From Bacteroidales bacterium UBA5833 (GTDB lineage: Bacteria > Bacteroidota > Bacteroidia > Bacteroidales > Lentimicrobiaceae): a stretch of 64,000 nucleotides of DNA. The notes under the pieces are model-generated. The model worked only from the letters and a program-made list of their open reading frames with translations, did not search any database and was not told the DNA's origin. Where the stretch lies: the NCBI GenBank assembly GCA_002433025.1, contig DJGZ01000041.1, positions 62,001-126,000 of the forward strand. The letters run 5' to 3'. A program made the position numbers and the translations under genes. Each line of letters begins with the position of its first letter. Position 1 is the stretch's first letter. Positions 8,627 through 17,347 of the stretch are shown in pieces.

Positions 8627-8732
8627 CAGGAAATTTGCCGGCCCTTAACATAAAGCAGCAGAAGCCGGATTTACGGGAATTTCATCCCTGTTTTCGGGTT
8701 TAAATTATATAAATCAAACTTATAACAGTGAA

Positions 8733-8753
8733 TTCAGGCAATGAATGCCTGAA
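8733..8753. promoter_or_regulatory. Perfect hairpin / possible operator before rnfB
   Basis: Eight-base arms TTCAGGCA and TGCCTGAA flank the loop ATGAA. It has no following T run, so it is not a typical terminator of the methyltransferase gene. It could be a protein-binding site, but nothing else supports that. Confidence 0.35.
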
Positions 8754-8946
8754 CCATGACGATTGTGCCGGGTCAGGCTCAATTTATAGTAATTCTAAAC
8801 AAATCTGTAAGATGCTGAATATTAAATAAATGTAATATGTATTATTGAATAGTGCTGATGTGTTAAATATTTAAATAGCTGAATAACAATATTATAACAG
8901 CCATTTGATTTTGCGGTTATACTGACGGTCGTTTTTTTTTTGTTGC

Positions 8947-8954
8947 TACATTTG
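8947..8954 (+). promoter_or_regulatory. Possible -7 box of the rnf operon
   Basis: TACATTTG matches TAnnTTTG and lies 60 bases upstream of the rnfB start. No TTTG was found at the expected -33 distance, so the call rests on the -7 match and on its position before a six-gene operon. Confidence 0.35.
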
Positions 8955-9014
8955 TCACGTTCTGCCTTAGCAGGTAAATGAACGCGGAATGATTTGCACC
9001 TAAAAGAGCTGACA

Positions 9015-9896
9015 GTGAACGAAACCGTATTATTTGCCGTACTTTCACTGAGCGCCATCGGAGTTGCTTCTGCAGTAATTCTGTATTTTGTCGCTCAGAA
9101 ATTCAAAGTTATCGAGGACCCCCGGATAGATGTTGTCAACGAAATTCTTCCAGGCGCCAATTGCGGAGGCTGTGGTTTGGCCGGATGCCGTGCATTTGCT
9201 GAGGAGCTGGTAAAAACAGGGGATTTGTCGAAGCTGAACTGTCCGGTTGGCGGCAGCGATACCATGAAACAAATAGCATCGGTGCTCGGGCTTGAGGCTG
9301 AAGAGAAAGAGCCGATGATTGCCGTGGTACGTTGTAACGGAAGCCGGATTAACGCCCCTCAGAAGGTGATTTTCGACGGGGCTTCGTCCTGCGCTTTTGC
9401 GCATGCCTTATCGGCAGGCGAAAGCGGATGTCCCAACGGATGTCTGGGCCTTGGCGATTGTGTGGTGTCCTGTAAATTCGATGCGATCTATATCAGCCCT
9501 GAAACCGGACTTCCGGTGGTAAGCGATGAGAAATGCGTGGCCTGTGGTGCTTGTGTTACAGCCTGCCCGCGTAAGATCATTGAGCTCAGGAAGAAAGGCA
9601 AAAAAGACCGCAGGATTTTTGTATCCTGTGTGAATACTGAAAAAGGCGGACCGGCGAAGAAAAACTGCAGTGTAGCCTGCATCGGTTGCGGCAAATGTGT
9701 AAAGGAATGTCCATACGAAGCCATTACCCTTCAGAATAATCTGGCTTATATTGATTACGAAAAATGTAAGCTGTGCCGCAAATGTGCCCCCGTGTGTCCG
9801 ACCGGGGCCATTCTTGAGATCAATTTCCCGTTGCGGAAAGAAAAGCCCGGTGAACCCGGAGCAGAAAAGGTTGCCGAACCTGTTACAGCCGGCTAG
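9015..9896 (+). CDS. rnfB: Rnf electron transport complex subunit RnfB
   Basis: A 293-residue ferredoxin-like subunit of the ion-pumping ferredoxin:NAD+ oxidoreductase, thought to pass electrons from reduced ferredoxin into the membrane complex. I chose the GTG at 9015 (giving MNETVLFAVLSLSAIG) over the TTG at 8994, because family members start right before the N-terminal membrane helix. After the helix come the C-x2-C-x4-C cluster motif (NCGGCGLAGC) and several CxxCxxCxxxC ferredoxin motifs, including CVACGACVTACP, CIGCGKCVKECP and CKLCRKCAPVCP. It is first in the order rnfB-C-D-G-E-A, 50 bases before rnfC. Confidence 0.93.
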   Translation: MNETVLFAVLSLSAIGVASAVILYFVAQKFKVIEDPRIDVVNEILPGANCGGCGLAGCRAFAEELVKTGDLSKLNCPVGGSDTMKQIASVLGLEAEEKEPMIAVVRCNGSRINAPQKVIFDGASSCAFAHALSAGESGCPNGCLGLGDCVVSCKFDAIYISPETGLPVVSDEKCVACGACVTACPRKIIELRKKGKKDRRIFVSCVNTEKGGPAKKNCSVACIGCGKCVKECPYEAITLQNNLAYIDYEKCKLCRKCAPVCPTGAILEINFPLRKEKPGEPGAEKVAEPVTAG

Positions 9897-9946
9897 CCAT
9901 TCATCAGTCGTTAACAAATTATAAACCAATACGCGGAGGAGATAAT

Positions 9947-11278
9947 TTGAAAACTTTTAAACTTGGCGGAGTCCATCCGGAAGAAAATAAAATTTCTGCC
10001 GGCGAAGCCATTGAAGTTCTCCCTTTGCCGGCAAAAGTCTGTATCCCTGTATCCCAAAGCCTCGGAGCCCCCTCAAAAGTGGTGGTGGAAAAAGGCGCCA
10101 TTGTGAAGACAGGACAGGTCATTGCCAAAGGAGAGTCCTTTATTTCATCCAATGTTCATTCGTCCGTTTCCGGTAAAGTCACCAAAATCGACGAAGTAAT
10201 TGATACTTCGGGGTATAAACGTCAGGCTGTTTACATTGACGTGGAAGGGGATGAATGGGAGGAAGGAATTGACCGTTCACCTGAAATTATCCATGATATT
10301 GTCCCTGACCGGGATGCAATCATCCGGAAGATCAACGAGATGGGTGTGGTTGGCCTTGGTGGCGCCACTTTTCCGTCGCATGTGAAGCTGATGGTCCCGG
10401 ATGGAAAAAAAGCCGAGTACCTGCTGATCAACGGAGTGGAATGTGAACCTTATCTGACCTCAGACCACCGCCTGATGCTTGAGCGGGGGGAAGAGATGGT
10501 GATCGGTGTCAAAATTCTTATGAAGGCTCTTGGCGTAAGCAAAGCTTTTATCGGGATAGAGAAGAACAAGCAGGATGCCATTGTACACCTGAGCGTGATC
10601 TGCTCTAAGCATCCGGGCATTGAGGTTGTACCCCTGAAGGTAAAATATCCGCAGGGCGGCGAAAAGCAGTTGATCAAAGCCGTTGTTAACCGTGAAGTCC
10701 CTTCGGGAAAACTTCCGATAGAAGTGGGTTGCGTGGTGAATAACGTAGGCACTGCGCTTGCCGTGTATGAAGCGGTTCAGAAAAACAAACCGCTCATCGA
10801 CCGGGTGGTAACCGTTACCGGGAAGTCAGTTGCAAAACCCTCGAACCTGCTTGTGCGCATTGGTGCGCCGGTAAGCGCGCTGGTTGATTTTGCCGGTGGA
10901 TTGCCCGAAGATGCAGGAAAAGTGATCAGCGGCGGACCCATGATGGGGAAAGCCCTGACATCACTCGATGTTCCGGTGGTAAAAGGCACATCCGGCATTC
11001 TGATCATGCAGGGTGCCGAATCGAAACGGGCGGCTGCCCTCAACTGCATCCGCTGCGGCCGCTGTATCACGGCCTGCCCGATGGGGCTGGAGCCTGTATT
11101 ACTGGCCCAGTTGTCGGAAAACCAGTTGTTCGAGCGTGCAGAAAAGGATAGAATCATGGACTGCATCGAATGTGGTTCATGCCATTATACCTGTCCGGCA
11201 GGTCGTCCGTTGCTCGACTACCTCAGGCTGGGTAAAAATAAAACCGGAATACTCATCAGAAATCGGGGGAAGAAATAA
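9947..11278 (+). CDS. rnfC: Rnf electron transport complex subunit RnfC
   Basis: A 443-residue peripheral subunit believed to hold the NADH/FMN site and two 4Fe-4S clusters. The start is a TTG at 9947, supported by a strong Shine-Dalgarno GGAGGA at 9935-9940 with six bases of spacing. The glycine-rich nucleotide-binding region GVVGLGGATFPSHVKL and the conserved NGVECEPYLTSDHRLM segment are at about residues 131-170. Two ferredoxin motifs, CIRCGRCITACP and CIECGSCHYTCP, lie near the C-terminus. Length is normal for the compact form without the long alanine-rich tail of enterobacterial RsxC. The next gene, rnfD, begins two bases after the stop codon. Confidence 0.95.
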   Translation: MKTFKLGGVHPEENKISAGEAIEVLPLPAKVCIPVSQSLGAPSKVVVEKGAIVKTGQVIAKGESFISSNVHSSVSGKVTKIDEVIDTSGYKRQAVYIDVEGDEWEEGIDRSPEIIHDIVPDRDAIIRKINEMGVVGLGGATFPSHVKLMVPDGKKAEYLLINGVECEPYLTSDHRLMLERGEEMVIGVKILMKALGVSKAFIGIEKNKQDAIVHLSVICSKHPGIEVVPLKVKYPQGGEKQLIKAVVNREVPSGKLPIEVGCVVNNVGTALAVYEAVQKNKPLIDRVVTVTGKSVAKPSNLLVRIGAPVSALVDFAGGLPEDAGKVISGGPMMGKALTSLDVPVVKGTSGILIMQGAESKRAAALNCIRCGRCITACPMGLEPVLLAQLSENQLFERAEKDRIMDCIECGSCHYTCPAGRPLLDYLRLGKNKTGILIRNRGKK

Positions 11279-11279
11279 T

Positions 11280-12287
11280 ATGAACTTACTCACAGTTTCG
11301 GGATCACCCCATGTTCACACGCAGCAAAGTGTAAAATCCATTATGTATGGTGTGGTGATTGCCCTGATCCCAGCCATTTTCGTTTCACTCTATTTCTTCG
11401 GACTTGATGCCGCGCGGGTAATCTTTATTTCAGTGGCCGCCTGCCTCTTCTTCGAATGGGTTATTCAGAAGTACCTGATCAAGGGCCCTGTTACCATCAA
11501 TGATGGCAGCGCCCTGGTAACCGGCGTGCTGCTGGCCTTCAACGTGCCATCCAACCTGCCCTGGTGGATACTGGTCATTGGTGCACTGGTTTCCATCGGT
11601 ATTGGCAAAATGTCGTTTGGCGGACTTGGAAAGAATCCTTTCAATCCCGCGCTGGTAGGCCGTGTATTTCTGCTGATTTCATTTCCGGTGCAGATGACTT
11701 CCTGGCCGTTGCCAAAAGGGCTTTTTGGTTCGGGATTGACAGATGCCATTACAGGGCCGACAACGCTGGGCGTGCTCAAGGAAGGTCTGGATGCGGGAAA
11801 AACCGTTCAGGAAATCATGGCATCCCCCGACTTCCCTGGTTATATCAATGATTTGTTGGGAGCCCAGGGAGGATCGCTTGGCGAAATATCAGCCATTGCC
11901 CTGCTGCTTGGCGCCGTGTATATGCTCTCGCGCAAAATCATTACCTGGCACATTCCAACCGCCTACATAGGATCAGCAGTCATTTTTTCAGGCATTCTCT
12001 GGCTGGTTGACCCCACACATTATATTGACCCGGCACTGCACCTGCTGGCCGGAGGTATGATACTCGGCGTATTCTATATGGCCACCGATATGGTCTCTTC
12101 ACCCATGACACCGCGCGGGCAGATCGTCTTTGGCATCGGTGCCGGATTGCTTACTATAATGATCAGGGTATGGGGCGCATATCCCGAGGGTGTTTCTTTT
12201 GCCATTCTGATTATGAATGCTTTTACACCACTGATCAACAATGCATTTAAACCCAAAAGGTTCGGGGAGGTAGTGAAAAATGGCTAA
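11280..12287 (+). CDS. rnfD: Rnf electron transport complex subunit RnfD
   Basis: A 335-residue membrane subunit with covalent FMN that forms part of the ion-translocating core, related to NqrB. The ATG at 11280 follows the rnfC stop by one base; the open frame continues upstream inside rnfC but that extension is not RnfD-like. About ten hydrophobic helices are visible. The flavin-attachment region DAITGPTTLGVLKEG holds the threonine expected to carry FMN in the (S/D)GAT-like site, and GKNPFNPALVGRVFL is a family signature. The C-terminus overlaps rnfG by eight bases, which suggests translational coupling. Confidence 0.94.
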   Translation: MNLLTVSGSPHVHTQQSVKSIMYGVVIALIPAIFVSLYFFGLDAARVIFISVAACLFFEWVIQKYLIKGPVTINDGSALVTGVLLAFNVPSNLPWWILVIGALVSIGIGKMSFGGLGKNPFNPALVGRVFLLISFPVQMTSWPLPKGLFGSGLTDAITGPTTLGVLKEGLDAGKTVQEIMASPDFPGYINDLLGAQGGSLGEISAIALLLGAVYMLSRKIITWHIPTAYIGSAVIFSGILWLVDPTHYIDPALHLLAGGMILGVFYMATDMVSSPMTPRGQIVFGIGAGLLTIMIRVWGAYPEGVSFAILIMNAFTPLINNAFKPKRFGEVVKNG

Positions 12288-12858
12288 ACTGGAATCAACT
12301 TTTAAAAATATGGTGCTTGTGCTGCTGGGCATCTCCCTGGTTGCTTCGTTTGCACTGGGTGCGGTTTATAACCTGACCAAAGACCCCATCGCCAAAGCGC
12401 AGCAACTGAAAAAAGAAGCTGCGATCAAACAGGTAGTCCCTGAATTTGAACAGCTTGAACCGGTATCTGTTACGCCTGCAGATGGCGGAGATCCGGTGGT
12501 GATAAACAAAGCCATTTCGGGAGGAGAAGTGGTTGGGTATGCAGTAGAAACATACAGCGATAAAGGTTTTGGGGGAAAGGTGCTATTAATGATAGGATTT
12601 CTTCCCGATGGCACCATTTTCAATACCGCTGTACTGAAGCATACTGAAACCCCCGGACTGGGTGACAAAATGGATGCCTCGAAATCATCATTCCCCGAAC
12701 AATTTAAAAATCAGAATCCTGAATCATTTACACTGAAAGTTAAAAAAGACGGCGGACAGGTGGATGCCATCACTGCGGCAACCATCAGCTCCCGGGCTTT
12801 TTGCGACGGCGTTCAGCGTGCCTATGATGCAGTTAAAACGGAAGGAGGTGAGAAATGA
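12280..12858 (+). CDS. rnfG: Rnf electron transport complex subunit RnfG
   Basis: A 192-residue subunit with one N-terminal transmembrane helix and a periplasmic FMN-binding domain, related to NqrC. The FMN is bound to a threonine in the motif DAITAATISS near residue 165, a slight variant of the usual S/T-GAT-x-S/T with alanine in place of the glycine. The segment GFGGKVLLMIGFLPDG and the conserved HTETPGLGDK motif are clear. It overlaps rnfD by eight bases and rnfE by four, so the middle of the operon is tightly coupled. Confidence 0.93.
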   Translation: MAKLESTFKNMVLVLLGISLVASFALGAVYNLTKDPIAKAQQLKKEAAIKQVVPEFEQLEPVSVTPADGGDPVVINKAISGGEVVGYAVETYSDKGFGGKVLLMIGFLPDGTIFNTAVLKHTETPGLGDKMDASKSSFPEQFKNQNPESFTLKVKKDGGQVDAITAATISSRAFCDGVQRAYDAVKTEGGEK

Positions 12859-13436
12859 ACCAGATGCAGAATTTTACCAAGGGATTTATTAAGAACAACC
12901 CGGTTCTGGTGCTGCTGCTCGGTATGTGTCCGACTCTGGGTGTTACCACCTCAGCCATCAATGGCCTGGGCATGGGCTTGGCCACCACTTTTGTACTGGT
13001 GATGGCCAACGTGGTGATTTCGCTGATGAAAAACATCATCCCCGACAAGGTCCGCATTCCTTCATTTATTGTAGTTATTGCTTCCTTTGTTACCATTGTC
13101 GACCTGGTGATGGCCGGATATGCACCTGCGCTGCATGAGCAACTCGGGCTTTTTATTCCCCTTATTGTGGTGAACTGTATTGTGCTCGGACGTGCCGAGG
13201 CTTTTGCCTCCAAGAACGATGTATTTTCCTCTATGATCGACGGACTGGGCATGGGACTTGGATTTGCCTTTGCCCTGACCCTGCTGGGCGGCATTCGCGA
13301 AATCCTCGGCAGCGGCGCCCTCTTCGGGATGAAATTTATCCAGGGTGATGCCATCCTGGTATTTGTGCTGGCTCCCGGGGCCTTTATCGCGCTTGGCTAT
13401 CTCATCGCGCTCATCAATAAACTCAGGAAAGCGTAA
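12855..13436 (+). CDS. rnfE: Rnf electron transport complex subunit RnfE
   Basis: A 193-residue polytopic membrane subunit (about six helices), related to NqrD, that together with RnfA forms the central membrane pair of the pump. The conserved patterns NNPVLVLLLGMCPTLGVTT and NCIVLGRAEAFASKN are visible. The start overlaps the rnfG stop by four bases (ATGA), preceded by a good Shine-Dalgarno GGAGGTGAG. Confidence 0.94.
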   Translation: MNQMQNFTKGFIKNNPVLVLLLGMCPTLGVTTSAINGLGMGLATTFVLVMANVVISLMKNIIPDKVRIPSFIVVIASFVTIVDLVMAGYAPALHEQLGLFIPLIVVNCIVLGRAEAFASKNDVFSSMIDGLGMGLGFAFALTLLGGIREILGSGALFGMKFIQGDAILVFVLAPGAFIALGYLIALINKLRKA

Positions 13437-13467
13437 TCAACGGGTTTAATACAAAAGAAGAAAGATT

Positions 13468-14040
13468 ATGGAATATATCATCATCATCATCTCGGCAATC
13501 TTTGTCAACAACATCGTTTTTGCGCAATTCCTCGGAATCTGTCCATTCCTGGGCGTATCCAACAAACTCTCAACATCTGTGGGTATGGGCGGCGCAGTGG
13601 TGTTTGTGATGACACTGGCTACCATCGTAACCTACCTGATCTATCAGTTTGTTCTGGTCCCGCTGGGGCTGGGATTTCTCCAGACCATCAGTTACATTCT
13701 GGTAATTGCGGCCCTGGTGCAAATGGTTGAGATCATCCTGAAAAAGGTGAGTCCATCGCTCTATCAGGCGCTTGGTATCTTCCTTCCGCTGATTACCACC
13801 AATTGCGCCGTATTGGGTGTAGCGATTCTGGTGATCCAGAAGAACCTGAACCTGCTCGAAAGTGTGGTATTTGCCGTTGCCACATCGGTCGGCTTTACCC
13901 TTGCGCTGGTAATTTTTGCCGGCATCCGTGAGCATATGGAATTAATGGGCGTCCCCAAAGGGATGCGCGGGGTGCCCATTGCCCTGGTGGTTGCCGGTCT
14001 GCTCTCCCTGGCCTTTATGGGTTTTGCCGGACTGGTATAA
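13468..14040 (+). CDS. rnfA: Rnf electron transport complex subunit RnfA
   Basis: A 190-residue polytopic membrane subunit (about six helices), related to NqrE and paired with RnfE. It has the typical beginning with FVNNIVFAQFLGICPFLGVS and the NCAVLGVAILVI segment, whose cysteine helps bind the intramembrane Fe-S centre in this family. It is the last gene of the operon, 31 bases after rnfE, and is followed by a clear hairpin terminator. Confidence 0.95.
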   Translation: MEYIIIIISAIFVNNIVFAQFLGICPFLGVSNKLSTSVGMGGAVVFVMTLATIVTYLIYQFVLVPLGLGFLQTISYILVIAALVQMVEIILKKVSPSLYQALGIFLPLITTNCAVLGVAILVIQKNLNLLESVVFAVATSVGFTLALVIFAGIREHMELMGVPKGMRGVPIALVVAGLLSLAFMGFAGLV

Positions 14041-14063
14041 CCGATAAGAAAATTTTTCATCAC

Positions 14064-14089
14064 AAAAGCCCGGTTTTGCCGGGTTTTTT
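14064..14089 (+). terminator. Rho-independent terminator after rnfA
   Basis: The stem CCCGG/CCGGG with a TTTTG loop, flanked by A's before and a run of six T's after, begins 24 bases past the rnfA stop. It closes the rnf operon. Confidence 0.85.
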
Positions 14090-14140
14090 GATTTTGGCCC
14101 GGGTACGTGTATTAATTACACTATCCTGAATGTTAATGAT

Positions 14141-14148
14141 TATCTTTG
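14141..14148 (+). promoter_or_regulatory. Possible -7 box of the GH5 gene
   Basis: TATCTTTG, a match to TAnnTTTG, lies 92 bases before the GH5 start and just past the rnf terminator. A -33 TTTG is not evident. Confidence 0.35.
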
Positions 14149-14240
14149 CAAGGCGACCTAAGGTGAGATCCAAATCCTGGTTGAAATATTAAGCGTTTAA
14201 GTCGCTGTAAATAAAATTGTTACTGTAAAATATCTGTAAT

Positions 14241-16955
14241 ATGATCAGGTTCTTGTTTTTGTTCGTTTTTTCAATGGTAACATCCGGAATTGCTGCCCAG
14301 GGATTTCTGCATGCTTCAGGAAAGTATATCTATAGCGGGGCCGGGGAGGAGGTGATACTGCGCGGCATCGGCACCGGCAACTGGCTGCTGATGGAGGGTT
14401 ATATGATGAAATCGGCTGAGGTTGCCGGCACACATACAGGATTCAGGAATAAGCTGACGCAAACCATAGGTGCAGAACAAACAGCGACGTTCTATGAAGC
14501 CTGGCTAAACAATCATTTTACCCGTACGGATGTGGACAGCATGAAAGCCTGGGGTTTCAACAGCGTTCGTGTGGCCATGCATTACAAGTGGTTTACACTT
14601 CCCATAGAGGATGAGCCCGTGGCCGGACAGGACACCTGGTTAGAAGAAGGTTTTGTGCGTATCGACAGCCTGCTCGATTGGTGCGCCGACAATCAGATGT
14701 ACCTTTTTCTCGATCTTCACGGGGCGCCCGGCGGCCAGGGCAAAGATGCCAATATCTCGGATTATGATCCAACGAAACCTTCACTTTGGGAAAGCGCTGA
14801 AAACAGAAGGAAAACCGTGGCTCTGTGGGCCAGGCTGGCCGAACGGTATGCCCAGGAACCCTGGATCGGAGGCTATGACCTGATCAATGAGCCCAACTGG
14901 GAATTGCCCGGCGGAGCCCTGCTCCGACAGCTCTATGGTGAAATTACCAATGCCATCCGGGCGGTAGACCAGAATCATATGATTATCATTGAAGGCAACT
15001 GGTTTGCCAATGATTATACCGGGCTGACGCCTCCCTGGGATAACAATATGGTTTACAGCTTTCATAAATACTGGACTTACAATACCCAGAATGAAATCAG
15101 CTGGATCATTAACCTGAGAAATACCTGGAATGTGCCCACATGGCTGGGAGAATCCGGTGAAAACTCCAACAGCTGGTTTACCGATCTGATTGCCCTGTGT
15201 GAGCAGAACAGGATCGGCTGGTCGTGGTGGCCTGTTAAGAAGGCCGGGATTAACAATGTGCTGCAGGTGCCGGAGAGTCAGAATTATGACAACCTGATCA
15301 GCTACTGGAGATTTGGAACTCCGGCGCTGACGGCAGAGCAGGCTTTCGATGCCGTGATGGAATGGGCAGATAACCACAGAATCGAAAATTGTACGGTTAA
15401 GCGTGATGTAATTGATGCCATGATCCGCCAGCCACATTCCTATGAAACGCTGCCTTTCAGGGTATATCAGCCCGGTGAAGCGGTCCATGCCGTCAATTAT
15501 GATCTTGGCCGGAGTTCCTATGCTTATAAGGATGCTGATTCAGCCAATTACCATCTGAATACAGGTAGTTTTACCAACTGGAACCAGGGGTGGATGTACC
15601 GCAATGACGGGGTGGATATAGACAAATGCAGCGATGCCTTTCCGGGTGGGAACGGTTACAATATCCGGTGGACCGAAACAGGGGAATGGCTGCAATATAC
15701 TATAGGTGCGGATAGTGCGGCCGCTTACCGGTTAACGGTTCGTTCGGCTTCGAACAGCGCCCAGACAGGGATTGTAAGATTTACCATCAACGGAACAGAT
15801 ATCATCAGCCCGCTTACCCTTCCAAACACAGGTTCCATCAGCACTTGGACCTCTACGGCAGTGAATGATGTGATTATTCCGGAAGGAACCAGCAAAATCA
15901 GGCTTTATTTCGAAAGGGGAGGCTCAAACATTAACCTGTTCTCATTTGAGAATCCGGTACCGGCCAGCGCTGTACCATTTAAACATATTTTTGCTGAAAC
16001 TACTGTCTCTGGTCAGGAAGCATTGCTTACCCTTAATAAGGAAATCACTGAAATGAATGCTTCACTGGCAGACTTTCAGGTAACGGTTTCGGGCGCTTTG
16101 CATGGAATTTCCGCCGTTGCACCCGTTCCGGGCCAGCCTTCGAAGCTGATAATTACACTTGAAACTCCTGTGGAATACGGACAGCAGGTTAAGATAAGCT
16201 ATACCGGAAGCGGAATTTTAAACGGAATACAGCCGCTGGAACATTTTTCTGACATAAATGTCAAAAATAACCTTCCCCGGCGTTATCTGTTGCCGGCGCG
16301 CATCGAAGCGGAGGATTTTTATTTTAACAATGGATTTCAGATCGAAAACTGTTCCGATGCAGGAGGCGGGTACAATGTAGGATTCGCCAATAACGGCGAC
16401 TATCTTGATTACCTGATTAAAGTGCCGGAAGCCGGAGAATATCAGTTACTGTTCCGTATTGCTTCCCAGTATTCCAACGGAATTATCAGCATCAGGGCTT
16501 CGTCCGGAGGAAGTTTTCAGACTTATGGCTCTATGAATGTTTCAGCGACCGGCGGCTGGCAGAACTGGGAAAATCAAAGCGTCAGGCTGAACCTGCCGGC
16601 CGGGAACCTCAGGCTCAGGCTATACTCGTTTGCCGGGGAGTATAACATCAACTGGTTTAACATAGCCAAACCAACCGGAACCGGTGAAACAGACATAAAA
16701 AACCGGCTGAAGGTTTATCCGAATCCCGGGAACGGAATTTTCAAAATTGATTTATCTGACTTTGCGACCCATGAGGTTATTCTTCAGGTAACGGATATGG
16801 CGGGGCAGGCGGTTTACCAAAGCGCCCTTGCCGGTGGTACGCCGGGGGCGGAATTGGATTTAAGCCATCTGCCCTCAGGAATATATATCATTCGTATGCT
16901 CAGTGCCGCTAAAGCCGGAACAACCAGGGTAATACTTATGAATACACACATTTAA
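14241..16955 (+). CDS. T9SS-secreted GH5 glycoside hydrolase with two CBM6-like domains
   Basis: A 904-residue exported enzyme, likely a beta-glucanase or related beta-glycosidase acting on plant or microbial polysaccharide. It starts with a signal peptide (cleavage near GIAAQG). A GH5 TIM barrel (about residues 25-385) has the acid/base E217 in LINEPNW and the nucleophile E304 in WLGESGE. A carbohydrate-binding module of the CBM6/35 type follows (about 420-570, with DGVDIDKCSD and TGEWLQYTI), then an Ig-like segment, then a second CBM6-like module (about 685-810, with RIEAEDFYFNNG and NGDYLDYLI). The C-terminal 80 residues form a type A T9SS sorting domain (KVYPNPGNGIFKIDL ... GIYIIRML). The exact GH5 subfamily cannot be assigned by eye. 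Confidence 0.92.
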   Translation: MIRFLFLFVFSMVTSGIAAQGFLHASGKYIYSGAGEEVILRGIGTGNWLLMEGYMMKSAEVAGTHTGFRNKLTQTIGAEQTATFYEAWLNNHFTRTDVDSMKAWGFNSVRVAMHYKWFTLPIEDEPVAGQDTWLEEGFVRIDSLLDWCADNQMYLFLDLHGAPGGQGKDANISDYDPTKPSLWESAENRRKTVALWARLAERYAQEPWIGGYDLINEPNWELPGGALLRQLYGEITNAIRAVDQNHMIIIEGNWFANDYTGLTPPWDNNMVYSFHKYWTYNTQNEISWIINLRNTWNVPTWLGESGENSNSWFTDLIALCEQNRIGWSWWPVKKAGINNVLQVPESQNYDNLISYWRFGTPALTAEQAFDAVMEWADNHRIENCTVKRDVIDAMIRQPHSYETLPFRVYQPGEAVHAVNYDLGRSSYAYKDADSANYHLNTGSFTNWNQGWMYRNDGVDIDKCSDAFPGGNGYNIRWTETGEWLQYTIGADSAAAYRLTVRSASNSAQTGIVRFTINGTDIISPLTLPNTGSISTWTSTAVNDVIIPEGTSKIRLYFERGGSNINLFSFENPVPASAVPFKHIFAETTVSGQEALLTLNKEITEMNASLADFQVTVSGALHGISAVAPVPGQPSKLIITLETPVEYGQQVKISYTGSGILNGIQPLEHFSDINVKNNLPRRYLLPARIEAEDFYFNNGFQIENCSDAGGGYNVGFANNGDYLDYLIKVPEAGEYQLLFRIASQYSNGIISIRASSGGSFQTYGSMNVSATGGWQNWENQSVRLNLPAGNLRLRLYSFAGEYNINWFNIAKPTGTGETDIKNRLKVYPNPGNGIFKIDLSDFATHEVILQVTDMAGQAVYQSALAGGTPGAELDLSHLPSGIYIIRMLSAAKAGTTRVILMNTHI

Positions 16956-17347
16956 TCTTTCTTTACTTCTACTGCCCTTAAACATCGTAAAGCTCAGGCA
17001 GGACAACAAGAGCCTGTGAAACTATTCTGAATTTACCAACCCGGATTGATCAATGCCAAGCCCGCCAGGGCTATGCTATTGATTTGTTAAGTCCGATCCG
17101 GAAAAAATCATATTGACGGCTTCCGTCGGATCAAACAGCGAAGATTCAGGCAATTTTTGGTCGCTCAGGATTTGTAAATATTGAAAAAATGATGTATATT
17201 ACACCATTATTATTAGCTCTCCCTGTTTCCAGGGATTCCTTCAGATTACTACCCGCCTTCCATACTTCCGGTTTATGACTGTTTTCATGAAAAGATGGCC
17301 TTCGCTTATTCTATTCATATAAAGAACCAACATAAATCCATATTCCG
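16956..17347. other. Intergenic region, no gene
   Basis: It holds two short hairpins, AGCCC/GGGCT near 17063-17077 and GACGG/CCGTC near 17114-17127, which resemble worn palindromic repeats. There is no obvious promoter or terminator. Confidence 0.6.

Larger units (their letters stand above)
8627..9014. other. Intergenic region upstream of the rnf operon
   Basis: No gene. It holds a perfect inverted repeat TTCAGGCA/TGCCTGAA with a five-base loop at 8733-8753, an A+T-rich stretch, a T run at about 8932-8941, and a possible -7 box TACATTTG at 8947-8954. It probably contains the promoter of rnfBCDGEA. Confidence 0.6.

Noticed and set aside
8994..9014. TTG start for rnfB
   Set aside because: The GTG at 9015 gives the usual RnfB N-terminus directly before the first helix.
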